Source: Amycolatopsis orientalis DSM 40040 = KCTC 9412
GTDB taxonomy: Bacteria; Actinomycetota; Actinomycetes; Mycobacteriales; Pseudonocardiaceae
DNA: 64,000 bases
Assembly (NCBI RefSeq): GCF_000478275.1
Contig: NZ_ASJB01000099.1
Span: forward strand, 186,001-250,000
Direction: 5' to 3'
In this document: positions 42,370-51,291 of the stretch, one piece after another
How the letters are laid out: every line of letters begins with the position of its first letter
How positions within the stretch are numbered: position 1 is the stretch's first letter
Made by a program: the position numbers and the translations under genes
The notes under the pieces: generated by a model
The model's database searches: none
Told to the model about the DNA's origin: nothing
Seen by the model: only the letters and a program-made list of their open reading frames with translations

Positions 42370-43326
42370 TCAGGCGGCTTTCGCCGGTTTACCGTCGAGA
42401 CCGACCAGGCCGTCGAGCATGTTCAGCAGCAGGCCGTCCCTGGTCGACCAGGGGCAGATGGCGACCTGGCCACCGGCAAGGGTCAACAGCGCCTCGGCGA
42501 CGATCGCGCCTGCCAGTGCCTGGTGGGAGCGCTGCCGCGAGATGCCCGGCAGTTCGGCGCGGCGTTTCGCGGGCAGCTTCGCGAGCCGCGGGATCCACGC
42601 GCGGAGGTCGTCGAGGTGCAGTTCGCGAGAGCGGGACGGCCGGTCGCCGGCGAGCCGCGCGAGTTGCCGCAGCACCTTGGAGCAGCCGACGGCGCGGTGA
42701 TCCCGGATCTCCGGCAGCACGTCCTGCATCGCGTCGCGGACCTCGTCGAGGACGTGTTCCCGCATGGCCCGCACGACCTTGGGCGACGGACATTCGGTGG
42801 ACATCCAGTCGCGCGTCAGCGATCGGGCACCGAGTGGCAGCGAATGCGCGAACCCGGCCTCTTCCGCCTTGCCCGCGGCGAGTTCGACGGTCCCGCCGCC
42901 GATGTCGAGTACCAGCAATCCGCCGGCGGAAGCGCCGTACCACCGGCGCGCGCCGACGTAGGCCAGTTCCGCCTCGCGGCGCCCGGTGAGGAACTGCAGT
43001 TTGACGCCGGTGGCCTTGGCGACGTCACCGACGACCTGCTTCACGTTGGCCGCGTCGCGGATCGAGGATGTCGCAAGCGGGTACACGTTCTCGACGCCGT
43101 GCTTGGCCGCCGTCGTCACCCCGGCCTCGACGGCGGACGCGACGGCGTCGATACCCCGCCGGGTCAGCTTCCCGTCGTCGTCCAGTTCCCTGTCGAGCCG
43201 CAGCCGCGTTTGGTGGCTCAGCACCGGCTCGAGCGGCGTTCCGCCCCTGGCGAGCACCACCAGCCGCGCACTGAACGACCCGACGTCCAGGACGGCGGCC
43301 GTCGGTTCCCCGATCTTTCCGCGCAC
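42370..43326 (-). CDS. Ppx/GppA family phosphatase
   Basis: 318-aa exopolyphosphatase/guanosine pentaphosphate phosphohydrolase-like protein with the ASKHA fold (TAAVLDVGSFSARLVVLARG; ATSSIRDAANVKQVVGDVAK; LLVLDIGGGTVELAAG). It lacks the C-terminal HD domain of E. coli Ppx, as do actinobacterial Ppx1-like proteins, so polyphosphate or (p)ppGpp is the likely substrate. GTG 43326 follows a GGTGAGG; an ATG at 43380 would add 18 poorly conserved residues. Confidence 0.85.
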   Translation of the reverse strand: MRGKIGEPTAAVLDVGSFSARLVVLARGGTPLEPVLSHQTRLRLDRELDDDGKLTRRGIDAVASAVEAGVTTAAKHGVENVYPLATSSIRDAANVKQVVGDVAKATGVKLQFLTGRREAELAYVGARRWYGASAGGLLVLDIGGGTVELAAGKAEEAGFAHSLPLGARSLTRDWMSTECPSPKVVRAMREHVLDEVRDAMQDVLPEIRDHRAVGCSKVLRQLARLAGDRPSRSRELHLDDLRAWIPRLAKLPAKRRAELPGISRQRSHQALAGAIVAEALLTLAGGQVAICPWSTRDGLLLNMLDGLVGLDGKPAKAA

Positions 43327-43471
43327 GCGAGGACACCTCACCTTCGTCGCGAACGTATTCCCCCGAGCTTTCGGTTTCACTCCTGATAATGGCCGATTTT
43401 CCGGCCGTTCAGGCGCGCTTTACGTTCTCTTCCCACCGCGAGGCCACTTTTTGACCTCGCCGGGGGCGCGT

Positions 43472-43532
43472 CGACGCAGGTAGACACTACCGCATCGATC
43501 CAGGTGAGAGGTTCGACTCCCTCAGTGCGTCG
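43472..43532 (+). other. Degenerate tRNA-like structure
   Basis: CGACGCA (43472-43478) pairs with TGCGTCG (43526-43532) like a 7-bp acceptor stem. GGTAG-ACA-CTACC forms a D-arm-sized hairpin, and GAGAGGTTCGACTCCCTC resembles a T-arm with TTCGA loop but one mismatch. No anticodon arm fits in the 61 nt. It may be a tRNA remnant or an attachment-site relic. Confidence 0.25.
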
Positions 43533-43548
43533 GAAAACTTCGAACGAA

Positions 43549-44589
43549 CTAGCCGACGAGTTCGCGCAACTTCGACACCTGGGCGACCCGGGCTTCGCGG
43601 CCGGGGAGCAGCGGATTGACCACCAGCGTGGTCGCGCCCGCCTCCCGGAAGGCGGCCAGCCGCTCCTTGACGTAGCCCTCGGGGCCGACCAGCGAGATCG
43701 CCCTGATCAGCTCCTTCGGCACCGCCGCGGCGGCCTCGTCCTTCTTGCCGTCCAGGTACAGGTCCTGGATGAGCTTGGCTTCGGCCTCGTAGCCGTAGCG
43801 CTGCGCGAGGCTGTTGTAGAAGTTCTTGCCGCGCGCGCCCATCCCGCCGATGTAGAGCGCCAGCATGCCGCGCAGGTGGTCAAGCAGCCCGTCGACGTCG
43901 TCGCCGATCGCCAGCGCGGTCCCGACGAAGGTGTCCAGCTCCCCCAGCGACGGGTCGCGCTTCGCCTTGCCCTCGGCCAGCGACGCGCCCCAGACCTCGG
44001 CGGCCTTCTCGGGATGGAAGAAGATCGGCTCCCAGCCCTCGGCGAGTTCGGCGGTGAGCGCGACGTTCTTCGGGCCGATCGAGGCGAGCAGGATCGGGAT
44101 CCGCTCGCGCACCGGGTGATTGATCAGCTTCAGCGGCTTGCCGAGGCCCGTGCCCTGCTCGGGCGGCAACGGGATCGTGTAGTGGGTGCCCGAATGCACG
44201 ACCTTCTCCCGCCGCCACACCTGACGGCAGATGTCGATGATCTCGCGGGTGCGGCCGAGGGGCGCGTCGTACTTCACGCCGTGGAAACCCTCGATGACCT
44301 GCGGTCCCGACGCGCCGATACCGAGGGTGAACCGGCCGTCGGAGACGAAGTCGAGCCCGGCGGCGGTCATCGCGGTCAGCGTCGGCGTGCGCGTGTAGAT
44401 CTGGAAGATGCCGGAGGCGATCTGGACCCGCTCGGTCTTCGCGGCGACGTAGCCGAGCTGGCTGACCGCGTCGAACGAGTAGGCCTCGGGGACGAAGACG
44501 ATGTCCAGTCCGGCCTTCTCCAGCTCGACGATGTCCGCCACGCTCTCGGCGAAGCCACCCGCGTAGTTGATCGCGGTCCCGATCCTCAT
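43549..44589 (-). CDS. LLM-class F420-dependent oxidoreductase
   Basis: 346-aa bacterial luciferase-like monooxygenase family enzyme of the actinobacterial F420-dependent type (MRIGTAINYAGGFAESVADI; VFVPEAYSFDAVSQLGYVAA; SDGRFTLGIGASGPQVIEGF; ILLASIGPKNVALTAELAEG). It would use F420 or FMN to oxidise or reduce an unknown substrate. No F420-synthesis or partner gene is adjacent. The start ATG 44589 gives the typical N-terminus. Confidence 0.87.
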   Translation of the reverse strand: MRIGTAINYAGGFAESVADIVELEKAGLDIVFVPEAYSFDAVSQLGYVAAKTERVQIASGIFQIYTRTPTLTAMTAAGLDFVSDGRFTLGIGASGPQVIEGFHGVKYDAPLGRTREIIDICRQVWRREKVVHSGTHYTIPLPPEQGTGLGKPLKLINHPVRERIPILLASIGPKNVALTAELAEGWEPIFFHPEKAAEVWGASLAEGKAKRDPSLGELDTFVGTALAIGDDVDGLLDHLRGMLALYIGGMGARGKNFYNSLAQRYGYEAEAKLIQDLYLDGKKDEAAAAVPKELIRAISLVGPEGYVKERLAAFREAGATTLVVNPLLPGREARVAQVSKLRELVG

Positions 44590-45071
44590 CCGAACTCCTC
44601 ACAAACTACTGAGCGGTCGCTTACTCCATCGCTTGACGCAGTCTCGCGGGATCCCGCTCGCGACGCTAACGACTTGTGAACCTAAACACACCGGCGCGCC
44701 CGCGGCCGGACGACCACCGGACGCCGCCCGGCGGGACGGCGGCGGTCACCAACGCCGAATGGGGATTCACGGAAAATCCCAATATCGGAATTCCCGCGGA
44801 GGAAATTCACCTACAGCAGAACTACGCCGATCGGCCTAGTTACAAGAATGACAAGCACTTCACTCGATCGCGTGATACTCATGGCGCTCGGGCGGTATCG
44901 ATAGAGTCGCGGACGCACAAGTGCTAGCTTTCCTCGAATTCAAAACCCGATCGGGTGATCATTTCGCCCCTTTTCCGGCGCCCCGCGAGATCACCGAATC
45001 GGGCCGACGCGTGAATGCGCCGCCGCCACCCCCGGCCGCCCGCTCACGCCCCTGAACAGGAAGTAAGAGCA
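44590..45071. other. 482-bp intergenic region before the roadblock genes
   Basis: No convincing gene. A GTG-started 83-codon frame (44676-44927) exists; its first third has normal G/C third positions but the rest (from about 44760) does not, so coding is doubtful. The part from about 44760 to 44960 is lower in G+C than the surroundings and may hold promoter DNA for the roadblock genes. Confidence 0.4.
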
Positions 45072-45440
45072 GTGGATTTCGAAGCACTCGCCGCCGAGTT
45101 GCGGAACCTTCGAGAGAACGTCACGGGGGTGTCCGACACGGTGATAGCCGCGGTGGACGGGATCCCCATCATCGCGGACGCGGCGGCGGACATCGACCCC
45201 GCGAAGATCTCCGCGCTCGCCGCCGCCAATCTGGGGATCGCCCGCCAGGCGGCCGAGATCACCGGCAAAGGCACGCTCAACCAGACGGTGGTGTTCAGCA
45301 GTGAGGGCTACATGGCCGTGTACGCCATCGGCCGCATGTCCTTGATGGTCATCATGGGAGACAAGAATTTGAACGTCGGGCGCCTTCTCTTCGAATGCCG
45401 TCCCGTCATCGAGCGGATCAGCTCGATCTTGAACGCCTGA
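45072..45440 (+). CDS. Roadblock/LC7 domain protein
   Basis: 122-aa MglB-like roadblock protein (MDFEALAAELRNLRENVTGV; IAAVDGIPIIADAAADIDPA; FSSEGYMAVYAIGRMSLMVI). Such proteins bind small Ras-like GTPases; in actinobacterial conservons they are encoded with a histidine kinase, a DUF742 protein and a GTPase. None of those is adjacent here. AGGAAG at 45058-45063, 8 bases before GTG 45072, sets the start. A second roadblock-like gene follows 49 bp downstream. Confidence 0.85.
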   Translation: MDFEALAAELRNLRENVTGVSDTVIAAVDGIPIIADAAADIDPAKISALAAANLGIARQAAEITGKGTLNQTVVFSSEGYMAVYAIGRMSLMVIMGDKNLNVGRLLFECRPVIERISSILNA

Positions 45441-45489
45441 ACCGGTCGTTTCGCCCGATCTACACCCGAACCGAAGAAGTGGAGTTTTC

Positions 45490-45861
45490 ATGAACATCGA
45501 AAACGCTTTGAAAGAATCCATGTCGATCGCCGGGGCCCTCGGTGTCGCGCTGGTCGACTACGAGAGCGGGATGTCGCTCGGTACCAGCGGCGGCGGAGAC
45601 TGGCTCAATCTGGAGGTCGCGGCGGCGGGCAACACCGACGTCATCAGATCGAAGCTCCGGGTCATGTCCGCCCTCGCGCTCAACGACAGCATCGAAGACA
45701 TCCTCATCACGCTGCACCGCCAATATCATCTGATCCGCCTGCTGGGATCCGTGAACAGCAGGAGCTCGCTGTTCCTCTACCTGGTGCTGGACCGGGAGCA
45801 GGCGAACCTCGCGCTGGCCCGGCACTACCTCAAGCGCATCGAATCCGATCTGCAGGTCTAG
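45490..45861 (+). CDS. Roadblock-like protein, second copy
   Basis: 123-aa protein of roadblock-like length and pattern (MNIENALKESMSIAGALGVA; VDYESGMSLGTSGGGDWLNL; HLIRLLGSVNSRSSLFLYLV), diverged from the upstream roadblock protein. The two probably form a heteromeric complex. The stop TAG is the first part of the inserted MITE-like element (CTAG at 45858), so the native C-terminus may have been longer. Confidence 0.75.
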   Translation: MNIENALKESMSIAGALGVALVDYESGMSLGTSGGGDWLNLEVAAAGNTDVIRSKLRVMSALALNDSIEDILITLHRQYHLIRLLGSVNSRSSLFLYLVLDREQANLALARHYLKRIESDLQV

Positions 45862-46023
45862 GCCGTGTCCTGCAAGTCTTGTTCGCGGTCTTCGCGCCCA
45901 GGCGGCCCCTGACGGCACGGGCGGATGCGGCCGAGTACGACCCGGTACGAGGCCGATCCGCCCGCACCGCCAGGAACCACCTGGATCACGAAGCCCATCG
46001 AACAAACTGACCGGACACCGCCT
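45858..46023 (+). mobile_element. MITE-like hairpin element, copy 1
   Basis: ~166-bp non-coding element starting CTAG-GCCGTGTCCTGCAAGTC and ending in a decayed right terminus (CCGGACACCGCCT). It is about 90% identical to the copy at 60949-61116 in the same orientation. The whole element folds on itself: the left half (CCAGGCGGCCCCTGACGGCA) pairs with the right half (CCGCCAGGAACCACCTGG). It encodes nothing and supplies the stop codon of the roadblock-like gene. Confidence 0.7.
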
Positions 46024-46097
46024 GGTCGTCCGGTGAGTCCGCTCGATGGATCCTCGTGTCGCAGAAGACGTCACATCGTGGCAGAGAGGAGCCGTCG

Positions 46098-46865
46098 ATG
46101 ACCCCAGGCGGGTCCAGCGGCGAGGCGCTCGTCGTCGGCTCGGCGTTCCTGACCGACCTCGGATCCCTCTTCCCGGTACGGCTCAAGCTCGTCGGCGAGG
46201 AGCTGGAGTTCGTGTTCGTGCTGCCGGACGACCGGACCGGCGGCCGGGCCTCTCGGTCGGAGACGACCGATCACCCGTTCATCGAGCTGAAGGAGCGGAT
46301 CCGGCTGCGGTTCGGCGCCGGGACGGTCGGTCCTGTGCCGCGCTTCTTCGTCGACGCGGGCGGCCGCTGGGCGCGGCTTCGGGTCGAACTCGCCGGAACC
46401 GCGGTCCGGGCCGTGATCGTCATGCCGGAGGAAGTGACGGCGGAGTCGCTGAACGCGCCGTTTCTCGGGCGATGGCAGGAGCATATTCCCAGCACGGTGA
46501 AGCTGGCCGTCGACGAGATCGCCCGGATGCTCTCGCGGTGCCGCCATCGGGCCGGCGGGACCGAACCGCTGATAGACCTGGAGCTGGGCTACCTACCCGA
46601 TCCCGGATACCAGGCAAGATTCGCCCGGGCCCACGAACCGGTGCGGGCCTTCGTCGCGCCGATCCGGCCGGTGCTCAGGATGCGCTGGATCTCGATGACC
46701 TCGGCGCAACGCAGAGTCTTCCTCGACGAGCTGACGAACGTCGGCACCATCGGCAGATGGCCCCGCCGCAGACTGACCACCCGGATCATGGGTCTCGAGG
46801 TGGAACTGCCGCACTGGGCCGCCCCGAAGGTTCGTGCCGTCCCGGGACCTCAAGCCCGAGGCTGA
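46098..46865 (+). CDS. Unknown 255-aa protein
   Basis: 255-aa soluble protein of no recognised family. It has a central region of alternating strands (LVGEELEFVFVLPDDRTGGR; PRFFVDAGGRWARLRVELAG; AVRAVIVMPEEVTAESLNAP) and an Arg-rich C-terminus. AGAGGAG at 46084-46090 precedes ATG 46098. It lies between a MITE copy and a perfect terminator hairpin that contains its own stop codon. Neighbouring roadblock and anti-sigma-like genes hint at a signalling role, without direct evidence. Confidence 0.65.
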   Translation: MTPGGSSGEALVVGSAFLTDLGSLFPVRLKLVGEELEFVFVLPDDRTGGRASRSETTDHPFIELKERIRLRFGAGTVGPVPRFFVDAGGRWARLRVELAGTAVRAVIVMPEEVTAESLNAPFLGRWQEHIPSTVKLAVDEIARMLSRCRHRAGGTEPLIDLELGYLPDPGYQARFARAHEPVRAFVAPIRPVLRMRWISMTSAQRRVFLDELTNVGTIGRWPRRRLTTRIMGLEVELPHWAAPKVRAVPGPQARG

Positions 46866-46899
46866 CGGTGTGGCGAGCGAAGATCGCCACACCGTCAGC
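46861..46899 (+). terminator. 16-bp perfect hairpin terminator with stop codon in stem
   Basis: GCTGACGGTGTGGCGA (46861-46876) and TCGCCACACCGTCAGC (46884-46899) pair perfectly around GCGAAGA. The TGA at 46863-46865 of the preceding gene is inside the left arm. Confidence 0.8.
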
Positions 46900-47578
46900 G
46901 CCACGCCCTTGGGAAGAAGCCCGCGATGCGGGCGAAATCACCGTTTGTCCGCCTCGCTCTCCGTGCGGGCCGACCATCTCCGGTGTGCCGAGGAATTCCT
47001 CTCTCCGTCGACGCTGTCCGGAGCCTTCGCCACTCCCGGTCGCACCGCCCTGTCCGTCGCTTCGTTCCCCTCGATGACCGCGATCGAGGGCCGTCCACTG
47101 TCACCGGCCTGACGAACGACCAAGACGCGTGCGAAGTGATTCGCGATCAACCGGAACGCGGAATCGCCCGAGTCCCCAGAGCCGCACGGACAGGGTATTC
47201 GACAGTTCTGGCAATACCGGACACAAGCGGCTCCATAACCTTCCGGGTTATCGAGAACAGAAGTGTCCGTGAGGTTTTCTTTTCCGGACACAACTGGATC
47301 GCGATTTCCGCATGCGGCCGGAGAACACATGCCGACACTGCTCCAGAGCGGCGATAAACAGCGTCCCACCACCGCTGAGCACTGCGTTCAGTACGGGCGA
47401 CCACTCTCGTCACGCGGTGGACATAAATGGGATCTCCTCGTCGCGACACGGATCCGACTAGGTTGAAGTGGATCACCGCAAGAAAACGCACGTCCAAATG
47501 GATGAAATTGATTCCGGTCGCGATATTCACATGGTTAGTCTGCGTTCCTCCCGAAGGAACGACCGAGGACCACCCACC
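46900..47578. other. 679-bp region without a supported gene
   Basis: Frames longer than 100 codons exist on both strands here (e.g. 46926-47357 plus) but their codon third positions and Arg/Ser-rich composition are not gene-like. G+C falls in 47200-47560. The right end should contain the promoter of the MEDS/HATPase gene. No repeat or RNA was recognised. Confidence 0.4.
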
Positions 47579-48694
47579 ATGAGATCACCGTCAACGAGCA
47601 AGTTCATGCCCACTTTCCGTACCCCCGCCATGCCGAGCGGGCCGCTGGACCGACGGGCGGCCCCTGTACCGGCTGGACGAGAGCGGCCGACCGGCGACTG
47701 GACGGGCCTGATGAAGTCAGCTTTTCGGCACCAGGGTTGTATCTACGGCAGCGACGCGGAGTTCCTCGCCATGGCCGTGCAGTTCGCCGAAGAGGGGCTC
47801 CTGCGGGGAGAGCAGGTGCTGGTCGCCACGACCGCCCGCAACCTCGAACTGCTCCATGACGCGCTGGGCGCCGACGCCGACAGGATCGAATACGCCGAGA
47901 CCGCGCCCTTCCGGCGACGGCCGTCACAATGGGCTGAAACGCTCCGCGGCTGGGCACGCCGTCGCCCGGGCGGATCCGAGGGCCGGGGACGGGCCATCGT
48001 CGAGCCGGTCTGGGCGGGCCGATCCCGACGGGAAGTGGCCGCCTGGCAGCGGATGGAGGCACGACTCACCGTGACGCTGGCCGGCACGGGAATCTGGATG
48101 ATCTGCCCCTACGACACCCGGGTCGTCGAAGCGGGCATAGTCGAGGATGCCCGCCGGATCCATCACGAATGCGTGGTAGGGCGCGTAGCCGAGCCATCCG
48201 CGCGGTTCATGGCGCCGGAGGATCTCACCGGAGCCCAGGGAGCACCGCCGTCACCGGACCGGCCCACTGACATGTTCCGGTTCGAAGGCGACTTGGTCGC
48301 CGTGCGGCGCTACGTGCTGGAAAGAGCCACCCCGATACTGCTCGCCGAGGACGCCGTGGCGATGTTCGACGTCGCCGTCGGCTCGGTGCTCGCCAACCTG
48401 CTCAACCACGGGGCCGACCGAGCGGTCGTGTGGGTACGGCCGGTGGACGGCCGGGTGGTGTGCACGATGCACTGTGACCGGCCGCTCGGCATCCCGCGGC
48501 CCGCCGGCTCCGGGTCCCGGAGCCCGAATCGACTGGACAACAGCCTGCGGATGGCCGAACAGATCTGCGAATGGCTCAACGTCAGCTCGGACGTCTCCGG
48601 CTGCACCATCGAACTGGCCATGCCGGGACTGCGTTCGGAGAACACCGGCCGTACCGGGAGCGAGGGCTTGAACTTTTCGAGTCTGAGCCACTGA
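47579..48694 (+). CDS. MEDS-domain anti-sigma/histidine kinase-like protein (RsbA type)
   Basis: 371-aa regulator with an N-terminal MEDS/DcmR-like sensory domain (~40-215, FRHQGCIYGSDAEFLAMAVQ; ARNLELLHDALGADADRIEY) and a C-terminal GHKL ATPase domain as in RsbW-type anti-sigma kinases (VGSVLANLLNHGADRAVVWV; MAEQICEWLNVSSDVSGCTI). No phospho-acceptor His domain is present. It would bind a sigma factor or anti-anti-sigma protein under control of a small-molecule signal. GAGGA at 47565-47569 precedes ATG 47579. It ends 127 bp before hypF. Confidence 0.78.
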   Translation: MRSPSTSKFMPTFRTPAMPSGPLDRRAAPVPAGRERPTGDWTGLMKSAFRHQGCIYGSDAEFLAMAVQFAEEGLLRGEQVLVATTARNLELLHDALGADADRIEYAETAPFRRRPSQWAETLRGWARRRPGGSEGRGRAIVEPVWAGRSRREVAAWQRMEARLTVTLAGTGIWMICPYDTRVVEAGIVEDARRIHHECVVGRVAEPSARFMAPEDLTGAQGAPPSPDRPTDMFRFEGDLVAVRRYVLERATPILLAEDAVAMFDVAVGSVLANLLNHGADRAVVWVRPVDGRVVCTMHCDRPLGIPRPAGSGSRSPNRLDNSLRMAEQICEWLNVSSDVSGCTIELAMPGLRSENTGRTGSEGLNFSSLSH

Positions 48695-48821
48695 TGTCCG
48701 GTTCGGTGGACAGTTCTGTCCGGTTTCCCCGGCCCGGGAGGACAGTCCGTTCACGCGGCCGTCGAGGCACCCGGGTGACGACAGCTGCGGCTCATCCGCC
48801 CCGGGGGGAACACTGATCGGC

Positions 48822-51116
48822 GTGGAGACGCGAACACGACGTGCCGTGCGGATCAAAGGGATCGTTCAAGGGGTCGGATTCCGGCCCTTCGTCTACGGTC
48901 TCGCCACGCGACTCGGCCTGGCCGGTCACGTCGGCAACGACGTCGAAGGCGTGTTCGTCGAGGTGGAGGGGCCGGTCGCGGATGTAGAGGCATTCCTGGT
49001 CGCCGTGCGCCGTGAAGCGCCTCCGCTCGCCGAGGTCGAGCGAGTGATCACGGCCGAGACGGAGCCGAACGGCATCCCCGGATTCAGCATCGTGCCCAGC
49101 GATCCCCGCGGTGGCAAGCGGACGCTCGTCTCCGCGGACAGCGCCGTCTGCGGAGACTGCCTCCGTGAGCTGGGCGATCCGGCGGACCGCCGTTTCGGCT
49201 ATCCCTTCATCAACTGCACCAACTGCGGCCCGCGTTTCACGATCGTGCGAGACGTGCCCTACGACCGGTCCCTGACCACGATGGCGGGTTTTCCCCTGTG
49301 CGTGGCGTGCGCCGCGGAGTACCACGACCCGGCGGACCGGCGCTTCCACGCCCAGCCGACCTGTTGCCCGGACTGTGGCCCGCGAATGCGGCTGCTGGAC
49401 ACGACCGGGCGCGAGTTGTCCGGAGACCCGATCGCCGAGACGGCCGCGCTGCTGCGAGAGGGCCGGGTGCCGGCGATCAAAGGGATCGGCGGCTATCACC
49501 TTGCCGTCCTCGCATCGGATGAGCAGGCGGCGGCCGTCCTGCGGCGACGCAAACATCGCGAGGACAAGCCTTTCGCCGTGATGGTCTCCGATGTGGACGC
49601 TGCTGCCGAGCTGTGCGAACTGGACGCCACAGGACGTGAAGCGCTGCTGAGCAGACGTCGCCCGATCGTGCTGCTCCCCCGGCTCACGGACGCGCCGGTC
49701 GCGGCGGCGGTCGCCCCGGGAGCCCGGCAGCTCGGTCTGATGCTGCCCTATACCCCGTTGCACCATCTGCTGCTCGCGGCGGTCGCCGCGCCGATCGTGC
49801 TCACCAGCGGCAACGTCTCGGACGAACCGATCGCCTACACCGACACCGACGCTTTCGAACGACTCGGCGGGATCGCCGACGCGTTCCTGACCCATGACCG
49901 GCCGATCCATATCCGCACCGACGATTCGGTGGTGCGGCCATGGCGGGGGCGTGAATCGGTGCTGCGCCGGTCCCGCGGGTTCGTCCCGGAACCCGTGACG
50001 TTGCCCTGGACCGCGCCGCGTCCCCTGCTCGCCTGTGGCGCGGAACTGAAGAACACATTCTGCCTCGCCAAAGACCGGCACGCCTTCATCTCCCACCATA
50101 TCGGCGACCTGGAGAACTTCGAGACACTGCGGTCGTTCACCGACGGGATAGTCCACTTCGGACGATTGTTCGGCGTCGAGCCGGCTCTGGTCGCGCACGA
50201 CCTGCACCCGGAATACCTGTCCACCAAGCACGCGTCGGAGCTGGCGGGGCGGGCAGGCGTCGAACTGGTCGGGGTACAGCATCACCACGCGCACATCGCG
50301 TCTTGCCTCGCCGACAACGGCGAAGCGGGGCCGGTTCTCGGCGTCGCCTTCGACGGCACCGGGTTCGGAGAGGACGGGACCATCTGGGGTGGGGAGTTCC
50401 TGCTAGCGGACCTGACGACGTACGAGCGGGTCGGCCATCTGGCACCGCTCCCCATGCCCGGAGGCGCGGCCGCGATCAGGCAGCCATGGCGGATGGCCGC
50501 CGCGTATCTCGACAAGGCTTTCGACGGTTCTCCGCCGGAAGAACTCCTCGTCTTGAGCCGTAACGCGTCCACGTGGGCCACCGTGGCCCAGCTCGCCAGA
50601 CGCGGGGTGGCCTCACCACTCACTTCCAGCGCGGGGAGGCTGTTCGACGCGGTATCGGCCATGCTCGTTCCGCGCGACGCCATCCACTACGAAGGACAGG
50701 CCGCGATCGAGCTGGAACGACTGGCGGATCCCGCCGAACGAGGCGCCTACCCGGTGACCGTGTCCGGTACCGGACCGTTGGTGGTCGCCGGGACGGACCT
50801 GGTGCGCGCGGTCGCCGAGGAGGTGGTCAGGGGCGTCGCCCCGCCGGTCGTCGCCGCGCGGTTCCACAACGGGTTGGCCAGGGTGATCACGCGCTGCTGC
50901 GTCTCGCTGCGCGAAGCGACAGGGGTGGGCACGGTGGCCGTCTCCGGCGGCGTCTTCCAGAACCTGCTGCTTCTCGACCGGACGGTGGACCTGTTGCACC
51001 AGAACGGTTTCCGTGTACTCACCCACGCGGGCGTGCCGGCGAACGACGGCGGCATCAGCCTCGGCCAGGCAGCTGTCGCCGCCGCCAGGGATCGCGCGGG
51101 AGTCACATCCTCCTGA
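48822..51116 (+). CDS. hypF: Carbamoyltransferase HypF, hydrogenase maturation
   Basis: 764-aa full-length HypF, which makes the thiocyanate on HypE from carbamoyl phosphate for the Fe(CN)2CO centre. Domains in order: acylphosphatase (~5-90, GIVQGVGFRPFVYGLATRL), two zinc fingers (CGDC..CTNC and CVAC..CPDC, ~109-185), YrdC-like (AIKGIGGYHLAVLASDEQAA) and Kae1-like nucleotide-binding (GVQHHHAHIASCLADNG; GVAFDGTGFGEDGTIWGGEF; AVSGGVFQNLLLL). It is convergent with, and overlaps by 14 bp, a small membrane peptide gene at the end of the structural operon. It is split from the other hyp genes by that operon. Confidence 0.95.
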   Translation: METRTRRAVRIKGIVQGVGFRPFVYGLATRLGLAGHVGNDVEGVFVEVEGPVADVEAFLVAVRREAPPLAEVERVITAETEPNGIPGFSIVPSDPRGGKRTLVSADSAVCGDCLRELGDPADRRFGYPFINCTNCGPRFTIVRDVPYDRSLTTMAGFPLCVACAAEYHDPADRRFHAQPTCCPDCGPRMRLLDTTGRELSGDPIAETAALLREGRVPAIKGIGGYHLAVLASDEQAAAVLRRRKHREDKPFAVMVSDVDAAAELCELDATGREALLSRRRPIVLLPRLTDAPVAAAVAPGARQLGLMLPYTPLHHLLLAAVAAPIVLTSGNVSDEPIAYTDTDAFERLGGIADAFLTHDRPIHIRTDDSVVRPWRGRESVLRRSRGFVPEPVTLPWTAPRPLLACGAELKNTFCLAKDRHAFISHHIGDLENFETLRSFTDGIVHFGRLFGVEPALVAHDLHPEYLSTKHASELAGRAGVELVGVQHHHAHIASCLADNGEAGPVLGVAFDGTGFGEDGTIWGGEFLLADLTTYERVGHLAPLPMPGGAAAIRQPWRMAAAYLDKAFDGSPPEELLVLSRNASTWATVAQLARRGVASPLTSSAGRLFDAVSAMLVPRDAIHYEGQAAIELERLADPAERGAYPVTVSGTGPLVVAGTDLVRAVAEEVVRGVAPPVVAARFHNGLARVITRCCVSLREATGVGTVAVSGGVFQNLLLLDRTVDLLHQNGFRVLTHAGVPANDGGISLGQAAVAAARDRAGVTSS

Positions 51117-51222
51117 TCGTCAGGTACCGCCGGATGTCCGGCAGGAAGAGCACCAGGAGGATCAGGCCCGCGACGCCCGCCACCGCCAGTATCGCCACGA
51201 AGATGTAGCCGAGCACAGTCAT
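51103..51222 (-). CDS. 39-aa membrane peptide, DUF6893-like
   Basis: 39-aa protein MTVLGYIFVAILAVAGVAGL followed by ILLVLFLPDIRRYLTIRRM: one membrane helix and a basic tail. The LPDIRRYLxIRRM ending is the hallmark of the DUF6893 small-protein family of actinobacteria (recalled from memory). An in-frame ATG at 51270 with GGGAGG upstream would give a 55-aa form. It is the last gene of the hydrogenase structural operon and overlaps the convergent hypF end by 14 bp. It could anchor the otherwise soluble hydrogenase to the membrane. Confidence 0.68.
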   Translation of the reverse strand: MTVLGYIFVAILAVAGVAGLILLVLFLPDIRRYLTIRRM

Positions 51223-51291
51223 GTCCGCCGCCCTTTCTTTGCCTCCAGGCAGTCCGGTGAGCGTTCTCATGTCCCTCCCGCGATCATTCGG

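Noticed and set aside
44676-44927. An 83-codon frame ending in Cys, a possible small peptide or RiPP precursor
   Set aside because: Only the first third has gene-like codon use, there is no ribosome binding site at the GTG, and no modification enzymes are near.
46926-47357. A 143-codon plus-strand frame after the terminator at 46861
   Set aside because: Arg/Ser-rich composition, no ribosome binding site, overlapping frames of similar quality on the other strand.
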